Shown: positions 16,195 through 23,766 of the stretch, piece after piece
Layout: each line of letters begins with the position of its first letter
Position numbering within the stretch: position 1 is the first letter of the stretch
Source: Myxococcota bacterium
Lineage (GTDB): Bacteria > Myxococcota_A > UBA9160 > UBA6930
DNA: 64,000 nt
Assembly (NCBI GenBank): GCA_028277885.1
Contig: JANQFK010000043.1
Coordinates: forward strand, 1-64,000
Direction of reading: 5' to 3'
Notes under the pieces: model-generated
Database searches by the model: none
What the model was told of the DNA's origin: nothing
The model's input: the letters and a program-made list of their open reading frames with translations, nothing else
Made by a program: the position numbers and the translations under genes

Positions 16195-16974
16195 CTAGCC
16201 CTCCCCCGGGTCGAGCACGGCCTGGACGGCGCCCTCGGTGAGCGAGGTGAGGGCGTCGGCCACGGCGCCCGCGAAGGAGTTGGTGCCGAGGGCCAGCACC
16301 GCGAGGGTGATGGCGATGTGGGCCGGAAGCTGGAGCGCCATCAGGTTGAGCTGGGGGATGACGCGTCCCAGGGTGCCCACGGCGACGTTCGAGACCAGCA
16401 TCACCGCCGTGACGGGCGCGGCGAGCCGCACCCCCACCTCGTAGAGCGTGCCGCCGAAGGCGCTCACCGCCCCGAAGGCCAGGCTCGGGAAGCCCGACGC
16501 GCCGATCGGGAGCGCCTCGAAGGAGTGCACCGCGGCGCGGAGGATGGCGTGGTGCCCCTCCACGGCGAGGAACACCGCCAGGGCGTAGAACTGGAGCAGG
16601 GAGGAGAGCACCACCGAGGACGACCCGCTCGCCGGGTCGAGCACCGTGGCGGCGCCGAGCCCGCCCTGGATCGAGATGAACTCGCCGAGCAGGCCGAAGC
16701 CCGCGAAGACCAGCCGCAGCGCGAAGCCCAGGGTCACGCCGATCAGCACCTCGCGCCCCACGGCGGCCGCCACGGCGAGGGTCTCGGGCCCCGGCACCGG
16801 GCCGACGGCGAGGACCGGGGTGCAGACCCAGGCGACGAGCACCGCGGCGGCGGCGCGCACCCGGATCGGCACGGCCCGGTGACTGAAGACCGGCGCCACC
16901 ATGAAGAGCGTCGCGATCCGCACCGCCGCCAGCAGCCCGGCCCACAGGGTCTCGACGGGCAGGCTCGCGCTCAC
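16195..16974 (-). CDS. fliR: FliR, export gate membrane protein
   Basis: This 259-residue protein has about six hydrophobic segments and joins FliP and FliQ in the export pore. Typical stretches are PVFSHRAVPIRVRAAAAVL, FISIQGGLGAATVLDPASG and the C-terminal LPAHIAITLAVLALG. The length is the family norm. The GTG start overlaps fliQ by 4 bases and the stop touches the flhB start. Confidence 0.93.
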   Translation of the reverse strand: MSASLPVETLWAGLLAAVRIATLFMVAPVFSHRAVPIRVRAAAAVLVAWVCTPVLAVGPVPGPETLAVAAAVGREVLIGVTLGFALRLVFAGFGLLGEFISIQGGLGAATVLDPASGSSSVVLSSLLQFYALAVFLAVEGHHAILRAAVHSFEALPIGASGFPSLAFGAVSAFGGTLYEVGVRLAAPVTAVMLVSNVAVGTLGRVIPQLNLMALQLPAHIAITLAVLALGTNSFAGAVADALTSLTEGAVQAVLDPGEG

Positions 16975-17243
16975 GGGCCGGCCCCCGCGGCCGCCTGGGC
17001 GAGGACCGCGCCGCCGAAGTCCACCAGGGTCGCCATCATCCAGGGGAAGATCGCCGCGAACACCACCAGGGTGAGGACGATCTTGGGCACGAAGGAAAGC
17101 GTCTGCTCGTTCACCTGGGTGGCGGCCTGGAGGACGGACACGATCAGGCCCGTCAGCATGGCGGTGGCCAGCATCGGGGCGGCCAGCAGCAGGGCGGTGC
17201 GGATCGTGGCGTGCAGCAGCGCGGTGGCCTGCTCGATGCTCAT
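16971..17243 (-). CDS. fliQ: FliQ, export gate membrane protein
   Basis: FliQ, 90 residues with two membrane helices, is part of the FliPQR export pore. It contains the family pattern LIVSVLQAATQVNEQTLSFV followed by PKIVLTLVVFAAIFPWMM. It lies 10 bases downstream of the fliO-fliP gene and overlaps fliR. Confidence 0.95.
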   Translation of the reverse strand: MSIEQATALLHATIRTALLLAAPMLATAMLTGLIVSVLQAATQVNEQTLSFVPKIVLTLVVFAAIFPWMMATLVDFGGAVLAQAAAGAGP

Positions 17244-17253
17244 GCCCCTCCCC

Positions 17254-18333
17254 TCAGCGCAGTCCGGAGACCAGCGAGCCCACGATGAGGTTCCAGCCGT
17301 CCAGCAGCACGAACAGCATCAGCTTGAAGGGCAGCGAGATCACGATCGGGGGCAGCACGATCATGCCCATGGAGATCAGCATCGAGGCGATCACCAGGTC
17401 CACCACCAGGAAGGGCAGGTAGATCATGAAGCCGATCTCGAAGGCGGTGCGCAGCTCGCTGATCATGTAGGCCGGCAGCAGGGTCGTGAGGGGGACGTCC
17501 TCGAGGGTCTCCACCTCGGTGAGCCCGGCGATCTCGAGGAACAGGTCGAGGTCGCTCTCCCGGGTGTGCTCGAGCATGAAGGCGCGCACCGGCGTGAGCG
17601 CACGCTGGGACGCGGTGGCGGCGTCGATCTCCTGGGCCACGTAGGGCTCGTAGGCGTCCACGCGGATGCGGTCGCCCACCGGCGCCATCACGAACAGCGT
17701 GGTGAACAGGGCGAGGCCCACGAGCACCTGGCTCGGCGGCAGCTGCTGGATCCCGATCGCCTGGCGCAGGAAGGCCAGCACGATGACGACGCGGGTGAAG
17801 CAGGTCGCCATCAGCAGGATCGAGGGTGCGATGGAGACCAGGGTGAAGAGCGCCAGGATCTCCAGGCTGGAGGAGATGCCCTCGGGAGCCGTGGCGCCGT
17901 CGAGGGCCAGGGAGAGGGTCGCGGGGGAGAGCGCCTCCTGGGCGCCCGCGGCCACGGGATGGCCCAGGGCCGCGAGCCCCGCCGCTGCCAGGCCGAGGCC
18001 GCCGGCGCGCAGCACGGCGCGCAGCGGCGCGGGCAGGCGCGACGCCGCGCCGGCCGCCGCCTCCTCGGTCGGCTCCCGGTCGCGCCCCGGCTCGGGCTCC
18101 GCGCGCGGCAGCCGCCGCAGCAGGGTGAGGCCGCCCTCGCTGCTCCCCACCAGCATCCGCTCGCCGTCGGCCTCGACGACGTGGAGGCGTTGGCGCGGAC
18201 CCAGCGCGCAGCTCTCCACCACGCGCAGCCGGCGCTCGCGGGTCGTGCTCCCGACGCCCCACGCCTGGAGCGCGAGGCGCAGCAGCAGGATCGCACCGAG
18301 CACGATCCCCAGCGCCGAGGTCACCTCGACCAC
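17254..18333 (-). CDS. fliP: FliO-FliP fusion, export gate protein
   Basis: One 359-residue frame joins two normally separate genes. Residues 1 to about 100 look like FliO: a membrane helix (LGIVLGAILLLRLALQAWG) and a small cytoplasmic domain with RLRVVESCALGPRQRLHVVE and MLVGSSEGGLTLL. Residues from about 105 form a complete FliP: an internal signal-like segment (LRAVLRAGGLGLAAAGLAAL then HPVAAGAQEA), FTLVSIAPSILLMATCFTRV, and LPFLVVDLVIASMLISMGM. FliP is normally made with a cleaved signal peptide, so the internal segment may be cut by signal peptidase. The GTG start follows AGGAGGGG. FliO is the assembly chaperone of FliP. Confidence 0.9.
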   Translation of the reverse strand: MVEVTSALGIVLGAILLLRLALQAWGVGSTTRERRLRVVESCALGPRQRLHVVEADGERMLVGSSEGGLTLLRRLPRAEPEPGRDREPTEEAAAGAASRLPAPLRAVLRAGGLGLAAAGLAALGHPVAAGAQEALSPATLSLALDGATAPEGISSSLEILALFTLVSIAPSILLMATCFTRVVIVLAFLRQAIGIQQLPPSQVLVGLALFTTLFVMAPVGDRIRVDAYEPYVAQEIDAATASQRALTPVRAFMLEHTRESDLDLFLEIAGLTEVETLEDVPLTTLLPAYMISELRTAFEIGFMIYLPFLVVDLVIASMLISMGMIVLPPIVISLPFKLMLFVLLDGWNLIVGSLVSGLR

Positions 18334-18386
18334 CCCCCCTCCTTTCGGCTCCTGGTCGGCGCCCGGCCGGCCGCGAGCCGGCGGCG

Positions 18387-18797
18387 CTAGGCGCCGCGCT
18401 CACCTCCCATGCCGTCCACCACCTCGACCACGCGCACTGCGAGCCGGTCGTCCACCACCGTCACCTCGCCCCGGGCGAGGAGCTTTCCGTTCACGAGCAG
18501 GTCGGCGGGCTCGCCGGAGGCCCGGTCGAGCTCGATCACCGAGCCCTTGTCGAACTGGAGCACCTCGCGCACCAGCAGCTTCGCACCGCCCACCTCCACG
18601 GTGACCCGGACGGGCACGTCCATCACGAGCCCGAGGGACTCCGGGCCTCCCGTCGCTGCGGCGGTCGCGGCAGCCGCTGTGGGTGCGGCGGGCGGCGCGG
18701 CGCCGCCGGCGGGGGCCGCCGCCGCGGTCGGCGCCGCCTCGGGGCTGGCCGCCTCGGGCGCCGGGGGCGTCGCGTCGACTTCCGCGTCCTGGGTCAT
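18387..18797 (-). CDS. fliN: FliN, flagellar motor switch protein
   Basis: The C-terminal half of this 136-residue protein is a SPOA domain: LGLVMDVPVRVTVEVGGAKL, then VLQFDKGSVIELDRASGEPA and LLARGEVTVVDDRLAVRVVE, all typical of FliN in the C-ring. The first 50 residues are an Ala/Pro run of low complexity, longer than in most homologues. It lies 10 bases behind fliM. Confidence 0.95.
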   Translation of the reverse strand: MTQDAEVDATPPAPEAASPEAAPTAAAAPAGGAAPPAAPTAAAATAAATGGPESLGLVMDVPVRVTVEVGGAKLLVREVLQFDKGSVIELDRASGEPADLLVNGKLLARGEVTVVDDRLAVRVVEVVDGMGGERGA

Positions 18798-18807
18798 GGT
18801 CGTCTCC

Positions 18808-19758
18808 TCACAGCCTCTCGGTGATGCGCGCCGCGAGCCGTCCGCCCACGGCGCCCCGCTCGGCCCGGAACTTCGGCGCGTCCTCGACGCGCACCAGCAG
18901 GCCGAGGGCGTCGGCGCGGCGCAGCGGGATCACGTCGCCGGGCTGAAGCGCCACGATCTCGGCGAGGGAGAGCTCCGCGGTTCCGGCCTCGACGCGGACG
19001 GCCACGGGCATGTCGAGCAGCGGCGCCTCGAGGGCGGCGCGGGGCGTGGCGCCCGCGGCGGCGGGCTCGCTGCGGTCGGCGGCGTCGAAGGCCTCGGGAG
19101 GCAGCAGCACCCGCAGGCGGCACAGCTCCCCCATGCCCTTCACCTCGTAGCTGACCGAGAGCAGCGGCCCCGGGTCGCCCTCGACGATGCGCTCGGGCTC
19201 CTCGATGGAGCGCAGGGTCGCGGTCAGGCCGTGGCGCGGGCTCCAGCTGCGCGCGAGCTGTCGGGCGAGCTCGCCGGCCACGCGGCGCAGGAAGCGCTCC
19301 TCGATGCGCGTGTAGGCGCGCTGGGGCAGCGCCCCACCGGAGGCCGCCTGGCGGGCGCCGAAGGCGAGGCAGAGCCAGCCGAACAGCAGCCCGCGGTTCA
19401 CCAGCAGCAGGGCGCGCTGGCCGCCGGGCGAGAGGTCCAGCACCGCGATGCGGTCCGTGTCGAGGAGCGACGAGGAGAACTCGCGAGGCGTCACCTCCTC
19501 CCAGCCCACCGGGTTGAAGGAGATGGCGACCTGGTACTGGGTCGAGAGGGTGCGGCCCTGCTCCTCCCCGAACTCGTCGAGGATGCGCAGCAGAGGCGCC
19601 AGGCGCGCCGGGCGCGGGCGCTCGCCGCCCTCCCCCGCGAAGGGACGCGAGCTGCGCCGCGCCTGCTCCTCGCGCAGCTGGCCCTCGGCGGCGCTCTCGA
19701 GGAGCGCTTCGAGCTCCTCCCGGGAAAGCAGCCCTCGGCTCACCCCCGCGGCGCTCAC
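18808..19758 (-). CDS. fliM: FliM, flagellar motor switch protein
   Basis: FliM, 316 residues, is the C-ring subunit that receives CheY-P. The CheY-binding motif near the N-terminus reads LLSREELEALLESA, close to the LSQxEIDALL consensus. The middle CheC-like domain includes RTLSTQYQVAISFNPVGWEE, and the C-terminal SPOA domain includes AVRVEAGTAELSLAEIVALQ and PGDVIPLRRADALGLLV. No chemotaxis gene is in the window. The GTG start overlaps fliL. Confidence 0.95.
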   Translation of the reverse strand: MSAAGVSRGLLSREELEALLESAAEGQLREEQARRSSRPFAGEGGERPRPARLAPLLRILDEFGEEQGRTLSTQYQVAISFNPVGWEEVTPREFSSSLLDTDRIAVLDLSPGGQRALLLVNRGLLFGWLCLAFGARQAASGGALPQRAYTRIEERFLRRVAGELARQLARSWSPRHGLTATLRSIEEPERIVEGDPGPLLSVSYEVKGMGELCRLRVLLPPEAFDAADRSEPAAAGATPRAALEAPLLDMPVAVRVEAGTAELSLAEIVALQPGDVIPLRRADALGLLVRVEDAPKFRAERGAVGGRLAARITERL

Positions 19759-20261
19759 TGGACCACGAACTCCGTGAAGAGCACCGAGCGCACCTCCCCG
19801 GTCTCGAGCAGCCCGTTGATGCGGTCGCGCAGGTCGTCCTTGAGGAGCGCCTTGCCCTCGAAGTCCCCGATATCCTCGAGCCGCTTGCTCGAGAGCAGCA
19901 GGATGATGGTGTCCCGGATGTGGGCGAGACGGGCCTCGATCTCCTCGCGCGCCGCCGGCGCGTCGGCCTCGAGCTCCACCTTGAGCTTGAGGTAGCGCGG
20001 ATAGCCGTCGCCGGTGACGTTCACCACGAAGGGCTCCAGGGCCACGCTGCGCTCGGCCAGGTCCTGGGCGGGGTTCACCGGCTCGGCCTCCGCCGCGGCC
20101 TCCGCGGCCGCCGCGTCGCCGCCTCCGCTGCCCAGCAGGAAGAAGGCGCCGCCCGCTCCGAGCCCGAGGCAGAGCACGGCCACGATCAGGACGACGATCA
20201 TCGACATGCCGCCCTTCTTCTCGCCGCCCTCTTCGGTCGCGTCCTTTTCTTCTTCGGCCAT
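19755..20261 (-). CDS. fliL: FliL, stator-associated basal body protein
   Basis: This 168-residue inner-membrane protein has one helix (MIVVLIVAVLCLGLGAGGAF) and a periplasmic stomatin-like domain with LEPFVVNVTGDGYPRYLKLK and the C-terminal VRSVLFTEFVVQ. FliL forms a ring around the MotAB stator. It begins 43 bases after the activator gene and opens the fliLMN block. No promoter is clear in that gap. Confidence 0.92.
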   Translation of the reverse strand: MAEEEKDATEEGGEKKGGMSMIVVLIVAVLCLGLGAGGAFFLLGSGGGDAAAAEAAAEAEPVNPAQDLAERSVALEPFVVNVTGDGYPRYLKLKVELEADAPAAREEIEARLAHIRDTIILLLSSKRLEDIGDFEGKALLKDDLRDRINGLLETGEVRSVLFTEFVVQ

Positions 20262-20304
20262 CGGTCCTCTCGTTCCCTTCCCGTGCCCGGCTCGCGCGTC
20301 GCGC

Positions 20305-21750
20305 TCAGCCGTTCACGTGCGCTCGGGGGTCGCCGGCGGGCTCCAGCCCGGCCCCCGCGGCGGCGGCCCGCTCCCGGGCGGCGTCGCGATCGAACCCGAA
20401 CTCCTTGAGGCGCCGCCACAGCGTGGTGGTGGAGATCTGGAGCAGCGCCGCGGCCCGCTTGCGGTTCCAGCCCACCCGGTCGAGGGTCTCGAGGATGTGG
20501 CGCTTCTCGAGGGAGGGCAGGCTCTGCACGCCCTCGGTGGGCGCTCCCGTGGGTCGCTCGCACAGGCGCCGCGGGAGGTCGTCGAGCCCGATGCGCGAGC
20601 CACGGCACAGGGCCACGCCGCGCTCGATCACGTTCTCGAGCTCCCGGACGTTGCCGGGCCAGGCGTGCTCCATCAGCAGCTGCATGGCGTCGTCGTCGAT
20701 GCCCTCGAGGCTCTTGCCCGCCCGCGCACCGACGTGGCCCAGGAAGTGGGCGCACAGCTCCGGGATGTCCTCGCGCCGCTCGCGCAGGGCGGGCACGTGG
20801 ATCGGGATCACGGCGAGCCGGTAGTACAGGTCCTCGCGGAAGCGGCCGGCCTCGACCTCGCGCTCGAGGTCCTTGTTGGTGGCGGTGACGAGCCGGACGT
20901 CGACCCGGCGCACGCTCTCGTCGCCCACGGGCCGGATCTCGCCGGTCTGGAGGAACCGCAGCAGCTTGGCCTGCATGGAGAGCGGCATCTCGGCCACCTC
21001 GTCGAGGAAGACGGTGCCGCGGTGGGCGTGCTCGAAGAGCCCCTTCTTGTTCTGGGAGGCGCCGGTGAAGGCGCCGCGCCGGTGGCCGAAGAGCTCGCTC
21101 TCGAGGAGCGTCTCGGGGAAGGCCGCCGAGTTGACGGCGCAGAACACGCGGTCGCGGCGGCGGCTCGCCCGGTGGATGGCGCGGCCCACCAGCTCCTTGC
21201 CCGTGCCGGTCTCGCCGGTCACCAGGGCGGTGCTGTCGGTCTCCGCCACCTTGGCGACCAGCTCGAGCAGCTCCCGCATCTCGGAGGAGCTTCCGATGAT
21301 CTCCGGGAAGCGCGCGTCTCCGCGCGGCGCGGGCGCCGGCGCGGAGGCAGGCCTCTCGGCGAGCAGGGAGGCCAGCTCGTCGAGGCCCGCGGCCTCCCAG
21401 GGCCGCGCCAGGAAGAAGTCGATCCCCGCGCGGTTCACCGCCCGGGCGAGCACGCCCGGGTCACGGGCGTCGCTGGCCAGCACGCGCCGCACGCCGGGCC
21501 AGCGCCGCCGGACCGTCGCCAGCAGGTCGATCCCGTCTCCATCGGGAAGGCGCGCGTCGGTCACCACGGCGCGGGCCGGGCCGCGCTCGAGGCGGGCCAG
21601 CACGCTCGCTGCGTCGGCCACGGGCTCGCTGGCGATCCCACGCCCGCCCAGGCACTGCACCAGGGGAGCCCACGCCCCGGCGTCCCGCGCGACCACCAGC
21701 ACCGCGCGCCCGGCCCGGCTCGGATCCGTCTCTTCCGCCTCGGCATGCAC
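20305..21750 (-). CDS. Sigma-54-dependent flagellar activator (FlrC/FleR/FlgR type)
   Basis: This 481-residue protein should drive the sigma-54 promoters of flagellin and flgF. Domains: receiver-like (16-125), AAA+ (about 150-385) with GETGTGKE (Walker A), GAFTGA (sigma-54 contact) and GTVFLDEVAEM (Walker B), and a Fis-type helix-turn-helix (VGWNRKRAAALLQISTTTLW). The receiver is degenerate: the acidic pair after LVV is replaced by Ala21-Arg22, and the conserved Lys-Pro near the end reads Arg-Pro, although Asp65 in VVTDARLPDGDG remains. It may therefore be controlled by something other than normal phosphorylation. The GTG start follows GGAGGAG by 9 bases; no ATG fits. Confidence 0.92.
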   Translation of the reverse strand: MHAEAEETDPSRAGRAVLVVARDAGAWAPLVQCLGGRGIASEPVADAASVLARLERGPARAVVTDARLPDGDGIDLLATVRRRWPGVRRVLASDARDPGVLARAVNRAGIDFFLARPWEAAGLDELASLLAERPASAPAPAPRGDARFPEIIGSSSEMRELLELVAKVAETDSTALVTGETGTGKELVGRAIHRASRRRDRVFCAVNSAAFPETLLESELFGHRRGAFTGASQNKKGLFEHAHRGTVFLDEVAEMPLSMQAKLLRFLQTGEIRPVGDESVRRVDVRLVTATNKDLEREVEAGRFREDLYYRLAVIPIHVPALRERREDIPELCAHFLGHVGARAGKSLEGIDDDAMQLLMEHAWPGNVRELENVIERGVALCRGSRIGLDDLPRRLCERPTGAPTEGVQSLPSLEKRHILETLDRVGWNRKRAAALLQISTTTLWRRLKEFGFDRDAARERAAAAGAGLEPAGDPRAHVNG

Positions 21751-21828
21751 TTTGAACTGCTCCTCCCCAGCCTGGAAGCCCGGGGCGTCCACCCGGATGG
21801 GGCGAGCCGCCGTGCGTCGTTGCCGGTC

Positions 21829-21856
21829 GGATCGGCGCAGGCGCGGGCATACTTGA
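21829..21856 (-). promoter_or_regulatory. Weak sigma-28-like promoter upstream of the activator gene
   Basis: The minus strand reads TCAA, 16 bases, GCCGATCC, to be compared with TAAA-N15-GCCGATAA. It lies about 80-105 bases before the activator start codon. The spacer is one base long and two positions of each box differ, so this is only a candidate. Confidence 0.25.
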
Positions 21857-21932
21857 CGGTATTCTTGGAGCTTTCCGCCCGGGGCGGAATCCGGCCGGCG
21901 CCCGGGGCGGGCCGGGAGGCCCTCGGGGCGGC

Positions 21933-21947
21933 GTTTCAGCCCGAAAC
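21933..21947. promoter_or_regulatory. Perfect GTTTC-N5-GAAAC inverted repeat between motB and the activator gene
   Basis: The same 10 defined bases and the same spacing occur at 1285-1299 upstream of the flagellin sigma-54 promoter. Here it lies about 190 bp upstream of the activator gene and 24 bp after motB. I found no sigma-54 promoter between it and the activator, so it may serve autoregulation. Confidence 0.4.
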
Positions 21948-21970
21948 CGCCCGGGGCAGGAGCTGCCCGG

Positions 21971-22738
21971 TCAGCCCGAGCGCGTGGGCAGCGGCGGCCG
22001 CTGGAAGACGAACTCGACCCGCCGGTTCTCCTCCCGGTGCGCCGGCGTGTCGTTGGGCACGATGGGCTTCTGGTGGGCAAAGCCCGCCGCGGAGAGCCGC
22101 TCGGCCGCGATGCCCTCCACCCCCACCAGGTACTCGAGGGCCGCGATGGCGCGGTCCGCCGAGAGGTGCCAGTTGGAGGGGAACTCGCGGGTGCGGATGG
22201 GGCTGTCGTCGGTGTGGCCCTCGATGGAGACGTCGTTCTCCACGTCCCGGACCAGCTCCGCGATCTCGCGCAGTACCACGTAGGCGCCGGGCAGGAGCTT
22301 CGCCGAGCCCGGCTCGAAGAGCAGCTGGCCGCGCACCCGCACCACGACGCCGCGGGGCGTCTCCTCCGCCTCGACGAGCTTCTCGAGCTCGTGGTTGGCG
22401 ATCATCAGCTCGATGCGCCGCTTCAGGTCCGCCTCGGCGACCCGCAGGCGCTGGGGCAGGTCGATCACCTGGATCACCCGGGTCGTCTGGTCGTCGGAGA
22501 GGCGGACCAGGGTGGAGGCGAAGGCCTCGAGCTCCCCCGGGTCGACCTGCTTGGTGCCGAAGGCGTCGCGCAGGGAGCCCACGGCGGCGGAGAACTTGAT
22601 CACGTCCATGTTGGCGAAGGACAGGATCAGGATGAAGAAGGTGAGCAGCAGGCTCATCATGTCGCCGAAGGTGGCCATCCAGGCCGGGGCGCCCTCTTCG
22701 GCGGCCGGACCCTCCTCGTCCTCGCCGTCGAGGCTCAC
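21971..22738 (-). CDS. motB: MotB, flagellar stator protein
   Basis: MotB, 255 residues, anchors the stator to peptidoglycan. A single membrane helix (MMSLLLTFFILILSFANMD) follows the conserved Asp26 in WMATFGDMMS, the ion-binding residue. The C-terminal OmpA-like domain (about 125-250) has LFEPGSAKLLPGAYVVL, SIEGHTDDSPI and NRRVEFVFQ. The sequence alone does not tell proton from sodium use. The GTG start overlaps motA by 4 bases. Confidence 0.95.
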   Translation of the reverse strand: MSLDGEDEEGPAAEEGAPAWMATFGDMMSLLLTFFILILSFANMDVIKFSAAVGSLRDAFGTKQVDPGELEAFASTLVRLSDDQTTRVIQVIDLPQRLRVAEADLKRRIELMIANHELEKLVEAEETPRGVVVRVRGQLLFEPGSAKLLPGAYVVLREIAELVRDVENDVSIEGHTDDSPIRTREFPSNWHLSADRAIAALEYLVGVEGIAAERLSAAGFAHQKPIVPNDTPAHREENRRVEFVFQRPPLPTRSG

Positions 22739-23502
22739 TTGCGGGCCTCCTCCAGGGCGCGCCGCTCGCTGGGCGACAGGAAGGACTCGAGCTTCGACTG
22801 GATCACCAGGGTGTTGTCGCCCTTCAGGATCGACTCGACGCCCACGATGGCGAGGCTCTTCTGCGAGACCTCCTGGCCGCTGCGCACCTCGAGCTTCGAC
22901 GCGATGGGCCCGAAGATCAGGAAGGCGAGCACCGCGCCGTACAGCGTCGTGAGGAGCGCGACCGCCATGGCGGGCCCGATGTCGTCGGGGTTCTCCATGT
23001 TGCGGAGCATCTGCACCAGGCCGATCAGGGTTCCCACCATGCCCATGGCGGGCGCGGTGGAGGCCATGAACTTGAAGATCTGCTGCCCGCGCTGGTGGCG
23101 CTTCTTCAGCGCCAGCAGCTCGCTGGTGAGGGTGGTGCTGATCACCTCGGGGCTCAGGCCGTCGACGCCCAGGCGGACGCCGCGGGCCAGGAACTCGTCC
23201 TCGATCACCTCCCCCTCCAGGGAGACGAGGCCCTCCTTCCGGGCCTTGGCGGCGAGGTCCACGATCTGCTGGATCATCCCCTCCGAGGGATGGCTACGGT
23301 CGAAGAAGGCGTTCATGGAGATCTTGAACGCGCTCATCACGTGGGAGAGGCTCTCGTTGATGAGCGTGGCCGCGAGGGTGCCGCCCACCACGATGAGCAG
23401 GCCCGCCACGTTGAAGAAGGCCATGATGGACCCGCCGAGCGCCATCGAGCCGATGATCAGACCGAGTCCGGCGACGATCCCGATCAGGGTCGCGAGGTCC
23501 AT
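22735..23502 (-). CDS. motA: MotA, flagellar stator protein
   Basis: MotA, 255 residues, has four membrane helices (around 5-25, 30-50, 150-170, 180-205) with FFNVAGLLIVVGGTLAATLI and, in the third and fourth, STAPAMGMVGTLIGLVQML and GPAMAVALLTTLYGAVLAFL, as in PomA/MotA. The cytoplasmic loop between helices 2 and 3 carries the charged residues that contact FliG. It is the first gene of the cluster. A GCCGATAG box on the minus strand at 23608-23615 lacks a matching upstream box, so the promoter is unclear. Confidence 0.95.
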   Translation of the reverse strand: MDLATLIGIVAGLGLIIGSMALGGSIMAFFNVAGLLIVVGGTLAATLINESLSHVMSAFKISMNAFFDRSHPSEGMIQQIVDLAAKARKEGLVSLEGEVIEDEFLARGVRLGVDGLSPEVISTTLTSELLALKKRHQRGQQIFKFMASTAPAMGMVGTLIGLVQMLRNMENPDDIGPAMAVALLTTLYGAVLAFLIFGPIASKLEVRSGQEVSQKSLAIVGVESILKGDNTLVIQSKLESFLSPSERRALEEARK

Positions 23503-23766
23503 GGGTGGTCGCCGGAGCCGGGGCTTCGATGGGAACTCGACCCGCGGGGCAGGTCGGGGCCTCGGCGCACGGCGGCCGCTCCACGCCGTCCGGTGCGCAC
23601 GGGCTTCCTATCGGCTGCCGTCCCATGGCAATCAATCCAGCGAAGTCGGAATCCCGTCTGGGGCGAACGCCCCGGGCGGCCCCCGGTGGAGCCCCGGGGC
23701 GCGCCTGCGGCGTTGGCCCGACGTGACGCGCTGGCACGTTCGGGAGCGTCGCGTATCGTCGATCGG

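Noticed and set aside
23608..23615. GCCGATAG on the minus strand upstream of motA as a sigma-28 -10 box
   Set aside because: No TAAA-like box lies 15 or 16 bases upstream of it.
23730..23750. TGGCACG upstream of the vWA gene as a sigma-54 promoter
   Set aside because: No TTGC at the right spacing.
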